64,000 bases of DNA from Paramecium tetraurelia (GCF_000165425.1 NW_001799178.1:372001-436000); one strand, 5' to 3'. Positions 50,114 through 63,387 are shown, numbered from the stretch's first letter. Made by a program: numbers and translations. Notes: a model not told the origin generated them from the sequence alone.

Positions 50114-50504
50114 TTCTATATATGCTTATTTAATTTTAATAATATAATAATTTAACAAATCAATATATTACATAAATGTAATTTAAACCAAGGATAAATA
50201 GATAGAGACTTGATAATATTGATACTACTTAAATAGTTTATATAGATAAACATCCTATATAGGAATTGACCTACAGTTTTTAAATATATATCCTACAATT
50301 TAAGACTTACATCCTATAATGAATTTTCTTATAACAGGGTTAAAATTTTAAACAAAAATTGAAAGATAAATCCGAAATAATTATTCTAGTATCAAATAGC
50401 AATAGGAGTGACATGAAAAAGTAGCTAAATCATTCTAAATGATAAATAATACACTAATAATAACAATAATTCTTTTTTTGATATGAATATGGATTTATTG
50501 TAAA
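50114..50504. other. Intergenic region between two minus-strand genes
   Basis: About 390 bp of A+T-rich sequence downstream of the isomerase gene and upstream of the LITAF-like start. A short direct repeat of the type CATCCTATA occurs twice (near 50250 and 50310). I see no open frame of note, RNA gene or further structure. Confidence 0.5.
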
Positions 50505-52308
50505 TCATTACTTTCCTTAAAATGCTCTATAATGACTAATAAGGTTTTTGGTAGCACTGTTAGCATTAAATCCTGCAAAATCTAAATTCTAATGATTCTC
50601 AACATTTTTTAATAGAACTGATCTAACATTTTTAGCAAGAACCTTTCCTAATTCGACTCCCCATTAATCAAATGGATTGATTCCCCAAAGAATACTAAAA
50701 TTAAAATTATTTTATACCCTTCAACAAGAACTCTGTGTTCATAGAGAGCCAATAACTATCCAACATTATATGGATTGGCTTCATTTTGGAATAGAATCTG
50801 TAAACTGCATCTGTCTCCAGGGAATACTTTATGATGTTGTAATTCCTCTTTAACTCCTTCAGCAACGACTTCTTCCTTTGTCTTTCCTCTTGCTAAAGCA
50901 TCAACTTAAGCGAAGTAATTAGACATCAATTCATCATGTTAATCTCTTACAGCAGCTGGATTAGATGCTCCAGTTTCAGCTTAAGATTTAGCATAACCAA
51001 TAAATTCACAGGGTATTACTTATGATCCTTGATGAATCAATTAGAAGAAGGAATGTTATGAGTTTGTTCCTGGTTCACCAAAAATAAATGGACAGGCAGA
51101 TTTTAAATATTATTCATGCTTATCAGGATAAACAAGTGCTGTTTTACCATTACTTTCCATATGAACCTATTGGACATGAGCAGGGAATCTCAATAAGCAT
51201 TAAGCATAAGGAATCAAAGCCAAAGCTTGATATTTCTATAATAATCATTTATTTATTTACTTAGATGCTTGCTCTATACCATCCCAACAATCCCAAGAGA
51301 ACAGGTAGATTTCTGCTGACTTATTTCTCATTCACAAGATGTTAATCAATAGAATGAGCTCCGTTTAAGACTTGAGCAATATAATCATAACCAAATTAGA
51401 GACTCAGTGGCAAGACTCCAATAGCACTTGTGACACTGTATCTACCTCCGACCCAGTCCCAGAATCCAAAGACTCTTTATTCATTGATTCCAAATTTGCC
51501 TGTTTCTGCCAAGTTTGTGGATACAGCTGTCAAATGGGATTCCAATATTTCCTTTCATATTTAAATTTCAATTACTTTAGCATTTTCATGACCCAACAAT
51601 TTATATTATTCTAAAATCCAATTTCTGCATACTTTTGCATTCATAATTGTTTCTGCAGTTGTAAATGTCTTAGAGTTGATGACAAAAATGGTTTCCTCCA
51701 CATTCAAGCCTTGTAATGCTCTGATTGTATCAACGGGATCAACGTTTGCCAAAAATCTTAGTTATCTACCTTTAGATTTCAATTGTCCTTCATGATGTGT
51801 TCTTAAGGCTTCATAAATGAATTCAATTCCCAAATAGCTTCCTCCAATTCCAATGACAACTGTATTTAGCAATTATTTTTTGGTGTATCCTAAAAATGTT
51901 CCAGATCGAACGGATTCGGTAAATGTTTTGACTCTATTCAAAATTTAGTAGACATCTGGAATAACATTTTGTCCATCCACTATAACCTATTAAGCTTCTG
52001 GTGTTCTCAAGGCTGTATGTAATACTGCTCTATTTTCAGTGGAATTAAATTTGATCTATTTATAATAATTAATTCAATACTCCTGATTAGATATCCTTGA
52101 GAGTGGCAAAAAGATTTGTGTTGTCAGCTAATTGTTGGAATTGTGAAATCAATTCTGCATCTACTTTTTCGTGAGAATAATCCAACAAAATTCCATCGAA
52201 TTCTGTAACCAAATGCTTGTTTCTCTCATCATTATCAAGTAGGGTTCTTAGATGGGTTTTGGAAAGGACAGTCTCATAATAATGGGCAATCTTCTATTGG
52301 ATATCCAT
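50505..52308 (-). CDS. GPI: Glucose-6-phosphate isomerase
   Basis: Introns of 25, 24, 25 and 23 nt leave exactly 569 codons (568 residues), the usual eukaryotic length. Family signatures are complete: [32 protein letters not shown], the GEPGTNSQHSF stretch with the catalytic His, and INPFDQWGVELGK with the C-terminal catalytic Lys region. The enzyme converts glucose-6-phosphate and fructose-6-phosphate in glycolysis and gluconeogenesis, in the cytosol. No targeting sequence is visible. Confidence 0.96.
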
Positions 52309-52435
52309 TGGCAAATAATATTAATTTTATTTATCTAAATCATCTTAATTTAATAATAGGTACCAAAATGGTATATGTAAGATTAATATAAATATCAACT
52401 GTTTTATGAGGAATATATAAATACTGCTAAAAAAG

Positions 52436-54844
52436 TCAAACTACATATATTTTAATGATCCTGTTCGGCTTCTTCAAGCATATTTTACACAGCTCAAGTT
52501 TGTTTGAACAATCATAACAACAAAATCTATGACCACATTCCAAAAAGACCTAAAATCAATTTTCTTAAATACAGAATTAATATCTTTAGATTGACAAATT
52601 TAACATAAATTGAATTCTTATTCTTCTTTTAATCTTTACTCTAATTCAGACACCTGATTTTTAAGGATGTTGATTAAACCATTTTCTTTTGGAATTAAAT
52701 TAGATTGAATTTCTAATTGTGAAATACTAGATAAGTCACTGAATCTATGATCAAATACTTAAATTGAGTACCTTTTAATGATAAACAATATTAAAATTAC
52801 ATATCATTATTTTTTTTAGTTCCATCATTCCCCCCAATCAAATAAATTGAAGTTTCATAGGAACACAATTGATGAAACGTTCTTGCAGAAGGAGTGTTCC
52901 CTGCAGTTTCTATAAACTTCCATTCCTTTAATTCGCAATTAAACTCATAGAGATCATTGTATCGAGTCATAGCAGCATCAACTCCCCCAAAAATGTAAAT
53001 ACTATATCCTATTATTGTACTGCTATGTCTATAACGAGAAGGAGGCTTATTTCTAACCTTTTCTGAATACCAATAATTTGAAGCAAATGAATAAGTATAC
53101 TAATTTTAATAATTATAATACAAGTTCATCTAAAGTCTTAAAGCCATCCCAACCACCAAAAACATACATCTGATTTTTATATACTTCTGCTGTATGGCCA
53201 AATCTTGGGGATGGAATTTATCCATGAGTTTGCAACTTAACCCAATGATTGTTTTGGATGTCAAAGCAATGCAAATCATTAAATCTATTACTACCATCTG
53301 CCCCTCCGAAGACATACAACTTTTCATTATTTATAACCAGAGACATATCAACTCTTGGTTAAATTTCTCTGGTTGTTCTGATCTAATTCCATTAGCGCAG
53401 TTTTGTATCGAAAACATATAAATCATTAAAGTATTCTCCCCTCCTATTTGTATAGCCTCCAAAATAATAAATGTCATGTTGATGGGCCACTCCTTTACAA
53501 CCTGATCTTGGAGAGGGAAATATTCCTTTCGGTGGAATTTATTCCCATTGTTTCTTAAATAGATTATAGCAGTGCATATCATTCACTATAGTAGTGTCAT
53601 CGGATCCACAAAATAAATAGAGATTTTCTTAGCATTGCACTACTGAGTGACCAGTTCTAGGAGTGAACTTACTAATTGTCATTTATACGTTTACATCTCT
53701 TAGTTAGTTTCGATCTTCCATTCGTAATATTTTCCTAATTCCAAAAACGAAGTCCCCTCTTCTATATTTTGAACTTCAAAAGGAATGTCCTACAAAAATT
53801 CCTCTCTCTCTACTGTGTGACTACGATAACTCACTAATGATGATTGAGGTTAGAGATCGACCAAGTTGGCCATCTTAACTTAATCTAAAACTTCATATTT
53901 ACTTGAGAAAAATTAAGAATTGAGAGATCCTGGTAATTTAAACCTCCGATCACTAAAATATCCTCTCGAGATTAATTTAACAAACAGAGCATTGTATGTT
54001 GTACACGAGGGTATGGATGTCTACTTACTTTAGGTAGTTCTATCCATTTCAATGTGACTATGTTTAGAGCATAGAAATTATCATTGCATCTTTTGCCATC
54101 GAATGTACACCCTCCAAATATTATTAAATACTCTTTCATAGCCAATGCTGCTTGATGTCTGAATATTGAGAGTGGGTTTTTTATCTCCAACCTTATCCAA
54201 GTTCTCAGATCAACCAAGAGCCAAACATCATCCAATATTATTTACCCATCACTTCCTCCAGTTACAATTATAGTGTCCTCATAAACCGTGCATTAATGTC
54301 CAAACCTATGTGCAGGCTCGAATTCTATTTGATTCCATCTAATGCAATACATTTATTTTTTTTACTTATCACCTCCTATTGTGTACGTTTTACAATCATT
54401 AAAAATTTTCTTTTGAGTCCTTCCCCCAATTATTAATACCTAACCCCTATACAAGCACATGCTGTGTTCAACCCTTCCTGTCGGAGCGCTTTTTATTTAA
54501 CGGAATTTCAATTGTACAACATCAATTTCCAAAAATTCATCAAGTAAAATCGTCCCTTCGATATCTATACTTCCCCCATAACAATATATTTTTCCTTAAC
54601 TCATTACAAATTAACTATTATATCTATTGTTCATATTCAATTGTCACCTAGCCTTAAATGGAATTCCATTGCATAATTTCCGCCATTTAAAATCAATCAA
54701 GCTTAAACTATACAAATCATTCTGTTTGTAGTTATCAACTATTAAATATAAATTATCCTCATAAAATGTGCAAGGATTCGTTATTTTATTTGGTAAAGTT
54801 CCTTATAAACGTTGAATCTCCCACTTTACTGCAATTTAAGACAT
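52436..54844 (-). CDS. Kelch-repeat, coiled-coil, RING-finger protein, one frame slip
   Basis: Introns of 24, 23, 22, 29 and 23 nt place nearly all of this in one frame, about 760 residues, if one base is added near the A5 run (plus strand 53908-53912). Without it, an upstream Kelch frame (53831-54844) would stop inside the start of a downstream Kelch-RING gene (ATG at 53873). At least ten Kelch blades are seen, as repeated GG preceded by beta strands (YIFGGVD, YYFGGYT, YVFGGWD, LIGGND). A coiled coil follows, and the last 50 residues form a C3HC4 RING (CQICQSKD, CGHRFC, CKICLKKP). Kelch-RING proteins act as ubiquitin ligases or scaffolds; the substrate is unknown. Confidence 0.82.
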
Positions 54845-54948
54845 TATTTGATTATGATTTATATAATAAACATTTTCAATACATCACCCTCAACTTCACC
54901 AAAACAATCAAAATTCTTTGCTTCAAATCATCAAATTGATAACAATAT

Positions 54949-55975
54949 TCATAACTGACATATTAATGTTCCTAAAATCACACCCAAAATCAGATAGTTT
55001 TTAATATCATTTTAGTACTCCATAACACTTATTAAGTTTTTAATTCTGATTGCTTATGATTTCAAAACATTGTCTTTGAAAAATTTACAAATTATATCCT
55101 TCTATAATTTCAGTAGCACAAGTTCTTACTCATCTGGTACTTAAAATCCTCTCAATTATTTTTCAGTAATTAATTTCATTTTAACATCATTTTGTTCAAA
55201 ATTAAGATTCAAAAATTATAGTACCTCTAATTTTATTAATAAATACTATTTCATATGATGAATTTATTCTAATAGTTCTTCTAATTCTGCTGAATTTTCT
55301 ATTCAAGTTTAATCCTATTAAATATTTATTAAATGTTGCTTTTCATTTCAATAATAATGTGCAAGTCAAAATTATTTGTAGACTTAGTTTATTTAGTTTA
55401 ATTTCTACTATTGAAATTTCTGCTATTCTAATTAATTTTTATGTAGCATAAGAAATTGCTTTTTTAATATTAAAATTCTATTCAATCTTAACTATTAGTT
55501 TGATTTCTTCTTAAGTAAGTTATGCTTTTGGCCTTCACAAATTGGTTTCCTAATATTAATATTCTAAATCTATTGCTCTAGATTATTATTTATACAATTA
55601 TTAACTTAAACTTAAAAAGGATAATTGTTTCTCTTACAATTATTTTTTTACATTTCATAAATTAAATGTCACTTTTCTAAAATTTTTATGTTCATGTTGC
55701 ACTAATTTATTAATAGTTTGCTTTGTTTTCCAAATTTCAATTAAATTTTATATTTGATATTTACACTATTGCAATTTTAATCTTGTATTTTTATTAATTT
55801 AATAGAATATTAGCAATTTATTAAATAGTTCATTAATAGTTTTGTAATCTTATCTCCATAAGAGTTCATGAACTTCTATTTAAACACATGAATGAGTCTT
55901 TATTTCTATAGTAAAATTTTCTATAATGAAATTCAATATTATTTTTATAATAATATATAAATTAGTTCTCAACAT
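54949..55975 (-). CDS. Coiled-coil, probably tail-anchored membrane protein
   Basis: At least two introns are needed, one of them apparently 40 nt; exact splicing is uncertain. The N-terminal part is hydrophobic (possible signal or membrane helix at residues 5-20), the long middle is coiled coil with Gln, Lys and Leu, and the end is a membrane helix (YLILGVILGTLICQL) right before the TGA. This fits a tail-anchored protein of the SNARE or coiled-coil tether kind, but no SNARE zero-layer pattern could be confirmed. The window's low-complexity A+T content makes the exon edges here less certain than elsewhere. Confidence 0.45.
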
Positions 55976-56556
55976 TGTTAGGATAAATCTATAGTTTAGG
56001 GGATTGAAACTATATTTGCAAACAAATAACATAATAGTAACAGTCAAAAATGAAAGCTTGTGAAAAACAATAAAATTTTACTAAAAATAAAACCTAAATG
56101 ATTGGAATTTTAGAAAAAAAGTAACGAGCCCACATTTACCATTTTGCATGTTAAAGAAGATTAATTCAATAAAAAGAATAATTGTAATAAAAGTAATCAG
56201 GCATAATATGATAATTTAAATCAATTATGATAAAATAAATAATACTTATACCTATGAATGAAGCATTAACATTAAATGATTATATTGATTAGAATGGAAA
56301 AAGTGACTTGAGAATAAACTAAAAGATGAGTTAATTAACTTTGATACAATGGTAACTCAATAGATTATTAAAATCTATAAATGTTAATTCAAACTAAATA
56401 AAATACTAAAATTCAAATAAGACCAGCTATTAAATATTAAAGAGAATTTATCAATTAAATATAGAATACTATTTGTTTTTCTTATTTAAATGTCCTCTTC
56501 TATTATAGTAAACAATGGATTATATTTTTGATTATTTATAATTAATAGGTATTATT
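55976..56556. other. AT-rich stretch with a plus-strand frame broken once by TGA
   Basis: From an ATG at 56050 a plus-strand code-6 frame runs about 65 codons with balanced composition (Lys, Gln, Arg, His, Cys), meets one TGA, then stays open for over 100 more codons into the next gene. No intron with usual borders removes the TGA. It could be a small or decayed gene, or chance. Nothing else is seen. Confidence 0.3.
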
Positions 56557-57588
56557 TCATATTTTAAAATAATTATGTTTCAGTAATTCTTTAGCAGAGG
56601 GTCTTTCTTTTGGATCAGTTTTCAACATCCACCTTAATAATTCGATGAATGAAGAGTGAATATTAAGATCCTAGAGATGAGAAAATGAAATTCCTTGTCT
56701 CATAAATTGATCTGAAATTACTCTACCTTTAGTAAAAAATTTGGAATCTTTAATCATCCATTATGGAAATGGACCGTTTAGATGTTCAATCATCAGCAAA
56801 TGTTTTTAGTTATTATTTTTTAGTTTGCCAAACAATTCTTTTTAGAAAAACATTTCATGCATCAGACATCCAAGACACCAAATATCTTGTTTTGAATTCC
56901 ATTCGAGTCCCAAAATAACTTCAGGTGCTCTATATTCTTCTGTATTAACTAATCCTTTATAAAACTGTCTACCGTACACTACATTTCCAAAGTCTATTAT
57001 TTTTACATTAACTTCATCAAATTATGATTTAAAGAGAATATTTTCTAATTTAATATCAGTGTGAAGATATTAAAGCTCATGCATATAATCAATGGCATTT
57101 AACAACTGTTACATGATAGATTTGATTTATTATTATGTAAATCTTTTTTTTATTAAGGATTCATATAAAGAGGGACCCAACGCCTCCATTAGAATACATT
57201 GGCATTATTTGTGATAAAAAAAATCATACACCTTTAATATATGATGTCTACCAGGATGGTCAATTAATTTAGGGAATAAATTTAAAAATTACCCTGCTTA
57301 ATATTCCTTTTCGTAAATCGTGAAATGAGTTTTTAATGATCTACTTATAAAAAAATAACTTACTTTCAAAGCCCGTTAATTATTTGACTAAACATCTCTA
57401 ACTTTGATGACTCTTCCGAAGGTTCCTTCGTTAATTCTCTCTAAATATTTGTACTTTCCCCCTATAATATCACCTTTGTCCAATGAATAACAGGATTCTT
57501 CTAAATCTATGATTTAAGCTGGTTTCACCTGCTTTTCTTTTGAACGAGATCTTTCGCGATCATCAATAATTATATAATTTTTTCTCAT
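56557..57588 (-). CDS. LAMMER/CLK-like dual-specificity protein kinase
   Basis: A 344-codon frame read without splicing; one 23-nt GT...AG stretch near the N-lobe could be an intron but then needs another change of frame. The N-terminus has an RERSRSKEK patch. Kinase motifs: glycine loop INEGTFGRV, RALKV lysine, HTDIKLENILF (HTD instead of HRD, as in CLK kinases), IDFGNVV, and APEVILGLEWNSKQDIW. The position of the LAMMER box reads EHLNGPFPQW, a variant. CLK kinases phosphorylate SR splicing factors in the nucleus. Part of the region after the lysine is unusual and may be mis-spliced here. Confidence 0.8.
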
Positions 57589-57781
57589 GAAAAAAATTAT
57601 GTTTTCTAAAATTATTTAAATCACTAATCATGACATAAATAAAATTAAAATTTAAATTATTTATTCTGGGTATGAATTAATTGAACGACCAAAGCCACAA
57701 TCCATTTTTCTCTATATTAGGCAGTGCTATCTCCTGTATATATTTGTATCTATTATAGAATGTCCGAACTATGATTCAAAG

Positions 57782-58063
57782 ATGAATTATCTTTTGGAGT
57801 CAAGAAAAATATTTTTATTTAATTAAGTCTTACAACAACAAATAGAGTTTATCAAAGATTAGAATAGTTAATTGGATAAACAATGTATTTAGCCTCAAAA
57901 GAAATAGAGAAGAAAAGCTACACAAATTTCTAAATTATATAAATGTACTTAATGTGAAAAGTCATATGGTTCAGAAGCTTCTTTAAATCTCCACAGTAAA
58001 CTAAAACATCCAACAATTGAATCAGAGTCGAAAACATAGATTGAACAAAGTTTTTAAATTTGA
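57782..58063 (+). CDS. Small C2H2 zinc-finger protein, 93 aa
   Basis: A 94-codon frame without intron. The N-terminal half is a Gln/Lys-rich helix; near residue 55 a single C2H2 finger is seen (YKCTQCEKSYGSEASLNLHSK with a following KH). The last 15 residues are polar. A longer 5' end through an upstream ATG (57751) would need an intron that I cannot place. One finger alone is a weak DNA-binding unit, so an RNA- or protein-binding role is equally possible. Confidence 0.6.
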
Positions 58064-58335
58064 TTCATTTTAGTTTTTATTAAGTCTTTTTTTTCTTTAA
58101 CAATTTAATCAATTTTATATAATTTATTTTTAATTTATGCTGTTATTTTACATAATAAATTTAATTATATTATTTTATTAGTAGAAATTATTTTCTATTG
58201 ATTTACAACTTATCAATAGAAATTATAATATTTTAATTATTTTTCCCATTTGATGAATGCTAAAATTACTAATTGTTTATAAAATTAATATTTCTAAGAT
58301 TAATTAAATATTAAATAAAAATTAAGCTTTCCATA

Positions 58336-59570
58336 ATGGCTGATATCAATTCTTAACGAAAAAGTGTTTAAAAAGTATTCTAATTTCTTAAATTAGCAAG
58401 CGTATATTGATGATCTATTTACTAATGACAATGAAATGGAGGATGATAAAGATATAATAAAAATTTATAACACTGCCAAGAGAGAAAGGAAAACAATTGA
58501 GGCACACAAATAACTTTTGGATAATAGAGTAGCCTTGTTGAAATAGGAAGAAATACGCACTCTGAAAAAAATAGAGGAAACCAGAAAAAAAGCATTAGAA
58601 ATTTATTATTTAAAGAAAAAAAATGAAGAGAAGCTTAAAAAAGTAAATATTTCATGATTCAATTTAGAGAGAGGAAGAAAAGGAATCTCTATAAAAAAAA
58701 TAAGAATAATAACAACAAATTAGAAAATAATAAGAAAAAGAGCATAAATTATTGATTTAGAAGCACAGAAATGAAAAAGCACAAAAAGCCTTTATTATAA
58801 AAGATCAATCCAAGAAAATTGAATTGAAAAAATAAAATATTTAGAAACAATCCTTGACTTCTTTAAAGGAAAAGAATTAAATTATGAGAGAATCCAGAGA
58901 TATAAATAGAGTTATGGAAAGAATATAGATGGAAAAGAGAGAAGCAATTAAGGTTTAATTAGGAAGAAAGTTAGATTCTGAACAAAAACTTAAAGAAATT
59001 AAGCAAAAAGGTATTTGTTACAAAAATGTTAGAAATTGAGTAAATCGAAACCTATGAAATGGATTTACTTTAAAAATTGTAAAATACATAATAAATGTAA
59101 AAAACAGCCTTTGAAGAATTAGAATCAGCTTTGACTATGACAGCTAAGGAATTTGCTGAAAAATATTTGCAACCTAAATAAAAGGAGTAATAAAAAAAGT
59201 TAAAATTAGTGATTAGAATAAGGAAATCTCAAACTTTAATTCAGATGATGATGAAGCTAACAAAGATAAAGAGCGTCCTCACATTAGTGAACCTTCCTAG
59301 GACTAGTCTTCGAAAATTTCTATATAATAGATTAATGAAATTCATGATTAACATCAATAACATGATTCTAAATAAGATGAAGATAATGATTAAAATGAGA
59401 ATTAGAATTAAAATTCAAAGGAGGAGAACAATTAATAAAATCAAAATAATCTATAATTAGATGAGTAAAATAAAAGTTAAAATGGAGATCAAAATGAGAT
59501 TCCAAATCTTCTGGAATCTCCAAAAAATAAAATAGAGTAGGATTAGCAAGAAGAAATATAGAATGAATGA
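58336..59570 (+). CDS. Coiled-coil protein with acidic Asn/Gln-rich tail, 380 aa
   Basis: Introns of 22, 25, 22 and 23 nt leave exactly 381 codons. Residues about 25-250 are almost all coiled coil (Lys, Glu, Gln, Arg). The C-terminal 120 residues are acidic and rich in Asp, Gln, Asn and Ser. The 23-nt intron after residue ~265 decides the frame: without it the end would read as a Met/Ile/Lys-rich sequence unlike protein. Such Ala/Met-poor coiled-coil proteins are common in ciliary and basal-body proteomes, but I see no specific family marker. Confidence 0.65.
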
Positions 59571-59901
59571 ATGTTATTATATTCTGATAATAAATATTAC
59601 CACTAAATACTTCCATTTAAATTTCATACTTTTCATATAATTCATTATTAAATCAATTTTTATTATCAATCAATAATTATATACTTCTTAAATTGAAATC
59701 ATTCTTATTGAAATTAAATAAACTAGTCCATCTTAGGATAAAACTATTTAATTAGAATTAAAAAGAACTAATAAATTAAGTATTCAAGGTAAAATAATTA
59801 TATATTTATTATATATAAATCGAGTGTTTATTACATCTTCCATAACTAATGGAATTTAATTTATTATCCTTTTTAACCTATACTTATACATTCAATTATT
59901 T
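59571..59901. other. AT-rich intergenic stretch
   Basis: About 330 bp between convergent genes. Several frames stay open for 60-90 codons, which is expected by chance for this composition with one stop codon. I see no RNA gene, repeat or motif. Confidence 0.6.
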
Positions 59902-60218
59902 TCACCAGAGAATCGATATATCTTTTAAATAATTTCGATTTTAAATTATTTAAGTTACAAATTACATATAAACTACTAATTATTTATAAACGTTTATTTT
60001 CTTAGCCACTAAATCATTTGTGCATAATACAAATTAATCATCTATTTTTTATCTATCAATGATCTCTAAGTTTAATTGCGAAAATTATATTAAGTATTCT
60101 TGCTTTATTATTAAACCTTTAAATAATTCTTTTTCTTTACGCTTAACTATTGTAACAAATTCCAATTAACTATAATCGAATCTAGTAGATATTTGATCTA
60201 GTTTAATTGACTTTCCAT
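59902..60218 (-). CDS. Small hypothetical protein, 95 aa
   Basis: One 29-nt intron joins a short first exon (starting MESQLNQIKYLLD) to a frame that stays open to a TGA; spliced length is 96 codons. The product is helical and mixed charged, with no membrane segment. Its start lies only 46 bp from the divergent importin start. Support is the fit of intron and frame and a balanced composition; no family is recognised. Confidence 0.4.
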
Positions 60219-60264
60219 TTTCCTGTTTTTATTTTATATATTAATCTTAAAATAATACTTCTAA

Positions 60265-63263
60265 ATGAAGGATTGCTAGATACCTGACCCTGAATAACTC
60301 ATATATTCTTTTAATTTAATTCTATTTACAAAGGATGAATAGCAGCGAAAATTAAGGCAAGTGAATTTTTAAGATAACTTGAATAGAATGAACCCTAATT
60401 TTTGCTATCACTTATACACATCTATGAAAATGATAATGTACATCTTCAGAAATAATACCTAGACTGAGGTCTTGAGACTTCAATCATTATTGTTATTGAA
60501 AAATGCAATTACAAGGAATTGGATAAAAGCATCAATTATAAATGGGAAAAGGGCTAATATTTTCAAATGAACAATTAAAAACTCCATGTCAAACAATCCT
60601 TAGTAAAACTGACTTTACAAAGAATATCGAAAGAAAGGAGAGAAACATTTCTAAATCAAATTATATAAGTAATAGTTAAATATGATTTCCCGGGAAAATT
60701 TTAGGATTTGGAAAATTATTTCATATCAACTCTATAGTAAATTAGTTAATTTGATAATGTGGTTTCACATCCAATATACGATTTCGTAAGAACATTGAAG
60801 TCTGTCTAAAAAGAAGTTTCGAAAAATAGACTAAGTAAAAATTTATTTCTAGAATTTTAGTGGCCTTTAAAATCTTGTAAAAAGAGTTTAGCCAAAAGGT
60901 TTTACCCATGTTTACACATCTATGGAAATATGTAACCTAATTACAATTTTAAGATTTATCAAAAAGTTCTTAAATTACTTGTAATGTATTGCTTTAAAAG
61001 ACTTCCTAAAAATTAGATTAAATATTAAGCTATTTAGTTATGCCATTTCATTAAGAGGAAGACTTGTAAGAAAATTAATATCTTTAGACAAACTATATCA
61101 GACATTTTTAAAGTTTTACTACAGAAAGCAACAGAATTCTTAAAAGTACATCAAAATTCTGAAATTATAAAAGCTCATTTAAAAACTTTGATTTCTAGCT
61201 TAGCAAGTTTATAATAATTATATCCGATTAGCATTGGCTATTCACTTTAGGACTACTTGACAATTTTATAAATTATATTACATTAAGTTGAACCTGAAAA
61301 TCGATTGATCAACATAGGGTTGGCATCATTAACAAAGATTTTATAGACTCATTTTTATTATTGTTCAAATGAATAATTCAAAGCAACTATTCCTTAGCCA
61401 AAATCACAAGTTTATATTCAATTAAGAGAAGTATGTCATAATACCTTTTAGGTGTTTTTTAATACTCACATCATATTCTTTTTAGAAAGATTAATCGTTA
61501 TTAATTCTTCAAAGAGAAATTCTAATATCAAAGAAATCTTAGAAATTGAGCATGATTCAAAGAGCAAAACAAATGATGATAAAGATGAAGTCAGTGAATC
61601 AACCTAAATTTTATGTGCAGAATGTTAAGAATAATTGATAAGTAGATTTCCTTAATAAATATTGAGTTATATAATAGAAAATACTTAGTAATTAATATCA
61701 ACAAATTATTCAGTCATTAAAACTGAACTTTTAGATAGTTTCTTTTCACTTTTTGGAAAGGCTATAAAAATTCAAGAAAAATAGAAATTGCAAACCTTTT
61801 CTTTCATGCCCATTTTAAATTATTTATTTTAGACTGAGAATCCAAGAAATTATTATAGATATATTATGTTAGGAAAAGAGTTTATTTCAAAATTTTCGCA
61901 ATCTGAGTTTGAGTAATTTTTTGAACAAACAACATTAATAATCTTAAAATCGGATGATATAGCAATTAAAATTGCAGGATTAGATTGCATTAATTAAGCC
62001 TTCGCAATAAAAGTAAATAGAATTGATTAGACAACTTTGATAAAATTAGGACAAATTGTTTCTGTATTACCCAACGTATTGAAAGAGGATGAGATATCCC
62101 ATTATATTTAGATTATTAATGATTTTCTATATCATTTTATGTATGGTTCTTTAGTAATCTCAACAGATTTTGTAATAAATTAGTTATTATAAAATGACTG
62201 TTTAATTATTTTGTTTAACATAAAAACAAATTTATTAGTTGTAAATTTTTGTGAATTGTTTAAAAAGCTATTAATTAGTTTTCCTTTTGGAAACGTACCA
62301 GATTAACTTATTTAATTAGCAATAATATTTATTACTCAAAATATGTAAAGCAATCATCAAGACATTTTGGATTTGTATTTAAAATTACTTTATGAATACA
62401 ATAAAGGCGTTAATCATAATACCACAGGTATTTTATTACAAGAATTATTCTTGAAAAATGAAAATATGTTGTTGTAAAATCTAGAGAATTAATCAATTAA
62501 ATGCTTCATTTTATTAATGATAAACGAAATGATACTATTAGATTTATTACCCATATCCAATAATTTATATTAAATGTTGGCTTCATTAATGATCAAAGCA
62601 TAAACAATAAGTGATATTGAATAATCAGTAGAAATGAAAAATAATTGCCTTAATGTGTTGGAAACAATAATTTTATAATAAATAGGTAAAATAGATGTTA
62701 CATGCTATGGAACCTTGATTATTTATTTAATAAAAGAATTTTTAGGTTTTCAGTAAATTTAACTAAAATCATTTCAATTTGTTGAATTAAAAACTCGAGT
62801 GACTAACATTTTGAATATATTTTTCTTTAAAGAGGAAGCATATTTTTTGGAATTTATAGCATCAAATTTTCAAAATTATGATTAATATTTCATTTAATGG
62901 CAAGAAAATTCAATCAATATCATAAATAAGGGAAATAAAAAATTAAACACAATTACTACTTTATATTTTTTAAAATACATTTCTCAACCTACATTATAGA
63001 GTTTTATAGAACCTATATTAAAAGAAAGTTTAGTTGAAATTTAATATTTTATTGATTATTAGAATGAAGAATTTAGAGAATAATAAATAAAGAATCGATT
63101 ACAGTACCACAGTTTTGAGAAAGTAAGATTAAGTAAGAATAGAGAAAGCTTAAGAAAAGAGGAATTGTTTGAAAGGAACTTACATTATAATAAACTAAAT
63201 ATCCAATAATTAGTTTTAGCAACTATAAATGTAATAATTATATCTATAACTAGTAAGTTATGA
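60265..63263 (+). CDS. Importin-11-like karyopherin-beta, one frame slip near the N-terminus
   Basis: Introns of 26 and 25 nt near the start join an importin-beta N-terminal domain (SLIHIYENDN, then SLLLLKNAITRNWIK, as in importin-11 and exportins) to a long intron-free frame, about 980 residues in all. One base must be added between about 60541 and 60570 for a single frame. The main part is a chain of helical HEAT repeats, all alpha, with no membrane segment and no other domain. The ending, with a basic DYQNEEF...KNRLQY region, resembles importin-11/Kap120 rather than other members. The family carries cargo through nuclear pores with Ran. The slip lies next to GGG-AAAA-GGG and TTTT runs. Confidence 0.75.
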
Positions 63264-63387
63264 CTTAATTCAAACTGTAAGGAATGTAATAGATCATTTA
63301 AGATTAATATTTATTAGGCTAATTGAACTTATTAGTTGATGAATGCTGATATACAGATGTATTTAGTTATTAAACCAATGAAATTGA

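Noticed and set aside
53920-53960. 14-nt GT...AG stretch as an intron joining the two Kelch parts
   Set aside because: Too short to be spliced; one missing base at the nearby A5 run gives a better joined sequence.
60541-60620. 16-nt GT...AG stretch as an intron in the importin gene
   Set aside because: Shorter than any accepted intron here and it would still leave a frame change; a single missing base explains the whole region.
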